Part shown: one piece after another, positions 62,501 through 64,000 of the stretch
Layout of the letters: every line of letters starts with the position of its first letter
How positions within the stretch are numbered: position 1 is the stretch's first letter
NCBI RefSeq assembly: GCF_037126465.1
Contig: NC_088204.1
Coordinates: forward strand, 77,809,807 to 77,873,806
DNA length: 64,000 bases
Source of the DNA: Ornithodoros turicata
Lineage: Eukaryota > Arthropoda > Arachnida > Ixodida > Argasidae
Direction of reading: 5' to 3'
Notes under the pieces: model-generated
Seen by the model: only the letters and a program-made list of their open reading frames with translations
Told to the model about the DNA's origin: nothing
The model's database searches: none
Made by a program: the position numbers and the translations under genes

Positions 62501-63484
62501 GGCTTGGGTGTTTCGCAGTTGAAACTGAAGAAACGGGGATTCTGCCGCTAAAAAGACATGGCATTCATAGGGAAGCGGTTACCAAAATCCCAAGGACGTC
62601 AGCACCACCACCATTACTGTCAGCCGGGAACACCCATCCAGTACGGTGATGCGTAGGTTCAAAACCGTGTCACCAGGTGTAGTGTGCAGGACCGAGAAGA
62701 AGGCACGCGGAAGGCCTGACAACGCGAGAACTGAACTGAACTGAACTGAACTGTCGTCTGTTGCCCCACGCCACGGTTGCTCGCTCTTTTCTGTCTCCTC
62801 GTCTTCGTCTGCCACAAGCATAATGGGTACAAAAACAATGTTCGGGAGTATTTACTGCATCGAAAGTTCACGCATCTTGTTGGATTTACGACCCACAAAC
62901 GTGTGTAGCGCTTACATTGATATCCGCGCGGATTAGATTATACCGAGGCCACTCTAGTGGCTGTCAGAGGACAACAACGCTGCTCTTTGTCAAGTAGGAC
63001 AATATATATAGTGGCCAGTAGTGGACAATATATGTATTAATGGCAGTGTTGTTGTCCTCTGGCACCACTAGAGTGGTCTCGGTAAGGGTTAAAAGGTAAA
63101 AGGGTACGATGAATCACAGGCAGTATGTTTTTCGCCAGAGGACAATGATTTCCTGGGGTGACCAACCGGGGAGTCTTACTCCCCGTCGTCAATCACTTTT
63201 GAACAATAATTTGCTTTCCACAGTGTGTCTTGAACAACTTGGGACAGCAGACGCTGGACAAGGTCGTCAAGAATCTTCTGTGTGATATACTTCGGGCTGT
63301 ACTCCGCCTTGTGGGCAAACCTACCGGTCCTGGGCTTAAGAATGCTGGAAAGGGCACTCCACTTGAACCACTAGGAAATAGTCTCGGAGATAATGCTGGC
63401 CAACTGTTGGACAGGCTTAGACAGGGGACGAACCAACTGAGAAACGCACTGCGCAACCAATGTAAGCAAAAGCCGAAGCTCTAG
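32433..63484 (+). CDS. Gene B: secreted Lys-rich, mucin-stalk protein with two duplicated Cys modules
   Basis: Exons: 32433-32583, 38433-40106, (41868-41939 optional), 47088-47134, 48389-48427, 53637-53672, 55239-55350, 58447-58580, 60061-60108, 61267-61302, 63224-63484. Without the optional exon they total 2538 nt with no stop before the last codon: 845 residues. Order: signal peptide, KKPK repeats, about 558 residues of TTPAP-type mucin, then module 1 (PCINITISNLFNMGK, CLKNGLELCPKKN, QGVVAGVVRLLG, CLLKGLG...) and module 2 (IKITLPDIANIGA, CSNETLVACPQNAPAQ, RRQYSNLFTLLG, CVLNNLG...). Mucin tracts of this kind are normally O-glycosylated and secreted. I do not recognise the modules. A salivary, cement or gut-lining role would be a guess. 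Support comes from phase agreement at every junction, module symmetry, and the paralogous gene A. Confidence 0.75.
32631..33759 (-). pseudogene. Degenerate mariner element with dead transposase
   Basis: CGAGGGG-type ends follow TA on the left (32629-32630); the right side reads CCCCTCG then TT, a mutated TA. Minus-strand pieces match mariner transposase in order: NECVKSTEIHRILQAQYG, WCKRFRDGRTSVQDDP (33725 downward), an HTH-like ERRITCHELARKT, QCNARPHTAHLK, LAPSDSNLFGPLKAFF and GIQAHGKRWDKCI. Several frameshifts separate them. The second catalytic Asp (HDNARPH in the family) is changed to Cys (QCNARPH), while the third (APSD) is kept. It sits in the gene B first intron and is absent from the duplicate unit. 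Confidence 0.85.
33801..34984. other. Gene-free part of gene B intron 1
   Basis: Poly-T tracts (33912-33990 and 34518-34534) and no supported exon. One AG-bounded segment near 34433 soon meets a stop. Confidence 0.4.
34985..36014 (-). pseudogene. Ty3/Gypsy gag-pol remnant (CsRn1-like)
   Basis: Minus-strand order: gag start LTLLWFAHIESQFATRG (35914 downward), internal gag mostly deleted, a zinc-knuckle remnant CWNHDTLGDRARKC, then a protease with VRYLIHTGAKVSVFPP and HPILGADFLAHFRILVD, and the RT start ARCLAPEKLRVARQKFQHML with SSSTWASPLHLVP near 35000. The protease active-site DTGA is HTGA here. RT fingers, RNase H and integrase are absent. Frames differ between parts, so it is not functional. 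Confidence 0.8.
36015..36258 (-). mobile_element. 5' LTR of the Ty3/Gypsy remnant
   Basis: The 244-bp segment runs TGTGAC...GTGACA on the minus strand and contains an AATAAA-like motif (CACTAATAAACGG). It lies just upstream of the gag remnant. I found no second copy, so the call rests on position, ends and motif. Confidence 0.55.
37190..37700. repeat. CTCACTCA-type short repeats
   Basis: GCTCACTCAC, TTGCTCAC and TGCTCAACTCATTCGTCA recur in two blocks (about 37190-37290 and 37510-37695), with TGAGTGTGAA-like complements. Non-coding and imperfect. It lies in gene B intron 1. Confidence 0.6.
38433..40106 (+). CDS. Gene B mucin exon (about 558 residues, Thr/Pro/Ala)
   Basis: Acceptor TTTCTTGTAG, donor CTCCAG/GTAAGT, phase 1-1. 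It starts DGCAPTTTIAPSPGCPTAP with two Cys. It then alternates TTPAAS/TTPAPT hexapeptides coded by an 18-nt minisatellite, with three insertions of a fixed spacer (SVDLDTSGNLGQFLTPTQTT or ELGQ variant) at about 38534, 38884 and 39122. The last third is nearly pure TTPAPT repeats, consistent with dense O-glycosylation. The open frames in the other five readings are by-products of the repeat. Confidence 0.88.
38580..40090. repeat. 18-bp coding minisatellite
   Basis: Unit ACTCCTGCCCCTACTACG and variants, each giving six amino acids. Copies differ mostly at third positions. The number of units is likely to vary between individuals and to be collapsed by short-read assembly. Confidence 0.9.
41868..41939 (+). 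CDS. Possible gene B exon with tetrabasic site
   Basis: 72 nt, phase 1-1, acceptor GGCACTACAG after a T-rich tract, donor GAG/GTATAA. Included, it adds GETGVRRRRSADTSAEVND and KRYRR between mucin and module 1 without shifting the frame. RRRR/S would fit a furin-type cleavage site. No paralogous exon is visible, since gene A lacks this part in the window. Support is only splice signals, phase and composition. Confidence 0.45.
41999..42150. mobile_element. Palindromic MITE CCCAAGCAGC (copy 6), target duplication TT
   Basis: Same family as at 24650. TT flanks at 41997-41998 and 42151-42152. It lies 60 bp past the possible exon 41868-41939. Confidence 0.9.
43320..43655 (+). mobile_element. T-rich retroposon (copy 3)
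   Basis: A T-rich tract of about 240 bp is followed by GAATAGCAAGCCGACGTCCC, TTTGGCTGACCTTTCC, TGATAAATATATA and a C run, the same tail as at 10260 and 18819. Target duplication not found. Confidence 0.65.
43746..46133. mobile_element. 2.4-kb foldback element with 0.83-kb inverted arms
   Basis: Arms at about 43746-44572 and 45307-46133 are near-identical inverted repeats. Ends read GGGTCATTCCATGCCAAACG and its complement. CTAT on both sides (43742-43745 and 46134-46137) suggests a 4-bp target duplication. The 734-bp centre has no coding frame but holds a diverged direct copy of part of the left arm (about 44693-44825 against 44268-44400). It sits in a gene B intron, so transcription through it would give a long hairpin. 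Superfamily not assigned. Confidence 0.88.
46606..46856. mobile_element. Palindromic MITE with CACTCTTA ends, TA site
   Basis: Inverted arms of about 115 bp, including GATATCGTTATCT, GGGAGGCGTACGCCTTTTTT and AGCACGCTCCTAGCCAAC. TA flanks at 46604-46605 and 46857-46858. No coding frame. Confidence 0.88.
47088..47134 (+). CDS. Gene B exon, module 1 first element
   Basis: 47 nt, phase 1-0, acceptor CGTGTAG, donor GTAAGT. Encodes (G)PCINITISNLFNMGK, the counterpart of KCGRPIKITLPDIANIGA at the end of exon 58447-58580. The phase matches the mucin exon end exactly. Confidence 0.8.
47603..47873 (+). mobile_element. Full-length tRNA-derived SINE with target duplication
   Basis: Starts CCGGCCTCGGTGGCTCAG. 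The A box is TGGCTCAGTACG (47613-47624) and the B box GGTTCGAACCC (47649-47659). An unrelated-to-tRNA body follows with TAAATACGGGGTGCCGTGTG and CGTTAAAGAACCCTCAGGTG, and the tail is AT-rich. The direct repeat TATTTAAAGGA flanks it (47592-47602 and 47874-47884). It resembles the Ruka-type SINEs of ticks in layout; the exact family is not verified. Confidence 0.88.
48389..48427 (+). CDS. Gene B exon, module 1 CxxxxLxLCP element
   Basis: 39 nt, phase 0-0, acceptor TTTCTTCCAG, donor GTAAGT. Encodes CLKNGLELCPKKN, the counterpart of CSNETLVACPQNAPAQ in module 2. Same position in the cassette and same phases. Confidence 0.82.
49440..49720. repeat. AT-rich microsatellite region
   Basis: TATATACATA and TAATAATAA units make up most of 49540-49690. 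The left part starts GGGATGGGCAGTAAAAG, a sequence type often seen at hAT element ends, but I found no matching right end. Confidence 0.7.
50217..50490 (-). mobile_element. T-rich retroposon (copy 4, minus strand)
   Basis: The plus strand shows GGGGGAATATGCTTATTAGG, AAAGTTCAGCCAGACGGAGA and GGCTTGCTATTAC, the complement of the shared tail. A 200-bp purine-rich tract follows (AAGGAAAAAGAAAAGGG units). The Lys/Glu-rich open frames here come from that tract. Confidence 0.65.
50560..52290 (-). pseudogene. LINE reverse transcriptase fragment (inverted part of a LINE insertion)
   Basis: The minus frame from 52273 has the RT landmarks LLSCVRSSPSPDNVTYRAIR, WKQERVVALLKPGKSPS, FRPVSLTSCLGKLLERVIL and FSDVKRAYDAVGH. 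After a frameshift near 51320 come THGVSQGSVLSPIMFNVTM and ISIYADGICIW, and then SFHRFLGVIVDARLS (51108 downward). The RT catalytic box YADD reads YADG, and frame breaks confirm it is dead. The family looks I/R1/Jockey-like. Endonuclease and RNase H parts are missing. Confidence 0.85.
52300..52870 (+). pseudogene. LINE C-terminal tail and 3' end in opposite orientation
   Basis: The plus frame has FHRLRLNVPYSARLLYRLG, DSPNCPVCGSIEDVEHIIV and TCPRYSECRDRL, the CxxC...H...C tail, and ends KLLDGL*. The 3' untranslated part matches the fragment at 807-995, with a T-rich stretch and (CAAC)n tail. It directly abuts the minus-strand RT segment of what may be the same insertion. Confidence 0.82.
53637..53672 (+). 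CDS. Gene B 36-nt micro-exon of module 1
   Basis: Acceptor TTTCTCTTGCAG, donor GGG/GTAAGT, phase 0-0. Encodes QGVVAGVVRLLG, the same length as the module 2 micro-exons (SQQYSNLFTLLG, RRQYSNLFTLLG) and sharing the LLG end. Confidence 0.8.
54408..54591. mobile_element. Palindromic MITE GAGTTTTAGTATA (copy 2)
   Basis: TA-flanked. Arms contain ACGTACGC, TTGTGGTTCTGCG, GCGCAGAACCACAA and TACGTACGCAAAGGCGATAG. The left end has TTCTAGTATCACG in place of TTTTAGTATACCG. Confidence 0.75.
54653..54797. mobile_element. Palindromic MITE GAGTTTTAGTATA (copy 3)
   Basis: TA-flanked. Ends AAGTTTTAGTATACCGTACG and its near complement, with the inner hairpin GGTTCTGCGCACTGCGC. Confidence 0.78.
54803..54962. 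mobile_element. Palindromic MITE GAGTTTTAGTATA (copy 4)
   Basis: TA-flanked and only five bases from copy 3. The internal hairpin is inverted or rearranged relative to copy 3. Confidence 0.75.
55239..55350 (+). CDS. Gene B exon, end of module 1
   Basis: 112 nt, phase 0-1, acceptor TTTTTCTGCAG, donor GTATGT. Encodes CLLKGLGTAKPGDFCVALTL and a leucine-rich amphipathic stretch (LLEDLLTIVYRLLSLPN). The partner of 95-206 in gene A; within gene B it corresponds to the start of the last exon (CVLNNLG...LLCDILRAVLRLVG). Confidence 0.87.
55395..58265. other. Extra intron sequence in gene B relative to gene A
   Basis: The A intron after its first exon is 218 bp and aligns with both ends of this B intron, so about 2.9 kb was gained in B (or lost in A). 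Contents: the Tigger element below and flanking DNA without recognised genes. A short frame near 56062 contains KPFTCTYRDFK, only faintly like a zinc finger. Confidence 0.6.
56433..57194 (-). mobile_element. Internally deleted pogo/Tigger element
   Basis: Ends CAGTCAAACCTCG and CGAGGTCCGACTG are inverted and flanked by TA. Both end regions repeat TCGTAAATCGAGG-like motifs. The minus ORF 56597-56839 joins an N-terminal piece (SKRRRSVLTAGDKRNICSWK, like the CENP-B-type DNA-binding start) directly to a C-terminal piece (LLNMIDAAESMLQSTITQYF). The catalytic DDE middle is gone, so it is a non-autonomous deletion derivative. Confidence 0.8.
58447..58580 (+). CDS. Gene B exon, linker plus start of module 2
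   Basis: 134 nt, phase 1-0, acceptor TTTTTCAATATAG, donor GTAAGT. Encodes QQFRGKLSATCSRNPPPFSD, a second Cys (KCGRP) and IKITLPDIANIGA. The partner of 425-558 in gene A. Confidence 0.87.
60061..60108 (+). CDS. Gene B exon, CxxxxLxxCP element of module 2
   Basis: 48 nt, phase 0-0, encoding CSNETLVACPQNAPAQ, base-for-base identical to 3124-3171. The acceptor reads CTTCCTAG. Confidence 0.87.
60676..60835. mobile_element. Old relative of the CCCAAGCAGC MITE in gene B
   Basis: Ends AAGCAGCACAATATAC and CACTTTCAGTACATTGTGCT. The same element lies at 3752-3915 in gene A. Confidence 0.55.
61267..61302 (+). CDS. Gene B 36-nt micro-exon of module 2
   Basis: Encodes RRQYSNLFTLLG, acceptor ATTTTTGCAG, donor GTGAGT, phase 0-0. 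The partner of 4535-4570. Confidence 0.86.
61950..62720 (-). pseudogene. Ty3/Gypsy gag fossil in gene B intron
   Basis: Minus-strand pieces FQLRNTQA, IPNLPPGVAAE, DDVFPKAPLDWAYDVLK and LDRLAALADPIAEYLW follow the capsid layout of Ty3/Gypsy gag proteins, broken by stops. The orthologous fossil is at 5400-6060. Confidence 0.62.
62941..63084. repeat. Foldback just before the last exon of gene B
   Basis: 62941-62983 (TACCGAGGCCACTCTAGTGG...) is followed after a 57-bp AT-rich loop by its near-complement at 63041-63084. Gene A has only the left arm (about 7792-7835). A stem of about 43 bp would form 140 bp upstream of the acceptor. Confidence 0.75.
63224..63484 (+). CDS. Gene B last exon and stop
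   Basis: Acceptor CTTTCCACAG. Encodes CVLNNLGQQTLDKVVKNLL, CDILRAVLRLVG, a Gly/Pro/Lys hinge (KPTGPGLKNAGKG), a second helical stretch (NAGQLLDRLRQGTNQLRNAL) and ends QCKQKPKL then TAG at 63482-63484. CAAT/GTAAGC at the shared Cys is donor-like, so an unspliced and a spliced end are both conceivable. Confidence 0.83.
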   Translation, partial: CVLNNLGQQTLDKVVKNLLCDILRAVLRLVGKPTGPGLKNAGKGTPLEPLGNSLGDNAGQLLDRLRQGTNQLRNALRNQCKQKPKL

Positions 63485-64000
63485 CGAAGCCGAAGCGAAG
63501 TAGAAGCTCTAGTGAAATTTTTTGTGTATCTCGCATTCCTCTTCACCTGAGAGTAGAAAGACCTTTTGTGAGTCTTGTGCATTCAATTCTCGCAGGAATG
63601 GCAGGAGCGTCAAAAATCGTCAGTTTCTTCTTACCGCGTAGTCGTCCGTGAGGCCGAGTACCCACATGCGGACAATAGACGAGTACAGTAAATCCCAGTA
63701 CTCTTTGCGCACGCATTGCATTCTGGGCGCTTGCTGAGCGGGGGAACGAAGAATAATCCTTCCCATTTCTCTTTCGCTGACCTTGACACGTCGTGGACAA
63801 TGGACCGGTAGGGGAGAAGTCGGAACAGTTTGGAGGCCACCCGTGTCTTTCGTATTAGTAAACTCCCACAGTTCAAAGCGGCGCTAAGCACTCTGGGATT
63901 TTCTGAACTCGTCTATTGGCGCGAGAACGCGAAACCCTTGCCGCTGGACGGGAAATGTCACCTCCGCGTCCCGATTTTTTGCGATCGCGCAGCGCACGAT
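63485..64000. other. Downstream of gene B
   Basis: Sequence remains alignable to gene A until about 63655 and then diverges. No AATAAA before the window ends. No gene called. Confidence 0.5.

Overview
This is eukaryotic nuclear DNA, most likely from a chelicerate and probably a hard tick. That is inferred from style, not from a named match: multi-exon genes with GT-AG introns of several kb, tRNA-derived SINEs of the type common in ticks, I/R1/Jockey-like LINE debris, Ty3/Gypsy, mariner, pogo/Tigger and P-like remnants, dense MITEs, and secreted mucin-type coding sequence. There is no sign of operons, prokaryotic genes or CRISPR. Nearly all ORFs over 60 codons are chance or transposon debris; the real coding signal is in short exons.

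The window holds two tandem plus-strand copies of one gene family that I do not recognise. Gene A (exons 95-206, 425-558, 3124-3171, 4535-4570, 7891-8313) is the 3' half of a copy whose start lies left of the window. Gene B appears complete: first exon 32433-32583 (or a duplicate at 31265-31433), a Thr/Pro/Ala mucin exon 38433-40106, a possible dibasic exon 41868-41939, then 47088-47134, 48389-48427, 53637-53672, 55239-55350, 58447-58580, 60061-60108, 61267-61302 and 63224-63484. Without the optional exon the parts join in frame to 845 codons plus stop. The predicted protein is secreted: signal peptide, Lys/Pro-rich stretch, long O-glycosylation-type mucin stalk, and two copies of a small Cys-containing module. 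Each module is built from four exons with the same phases, so gene B also contains an internal cassette duplication.

Layout: 1-8313 is the gene A 3' half. 8314-31200 is a transposon mosaic (foldback and TIR elements, P-like THAP transposase remnant, two SINE or retroposon insertions with target duplications, LINE tails, a probable solo LTR, palindromic MITEs). 30757-33800 is a tandemly duplicated promoter plus first exon, one copy hit by nested MITEs and the other by a dead mariner. 34985-36258 is a Ty3/Gypsy remnant. 38433-63484 is the body of gene B. Its introns hold a 2.4-kb foldback element, a full-length SINE, a LINE with an inverted 5' part, clustered MITEs and an internally deleted Tigger. 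Introns of A and B still align over long stretches, so one copy gives the empty site for insertions in the other.

The most interesting items are the mucin plus duplicated-module gene, its duplicated promoter, and a palindromic MITE family with variable 2-bp target duplications seen in six copies, including a nested pair.
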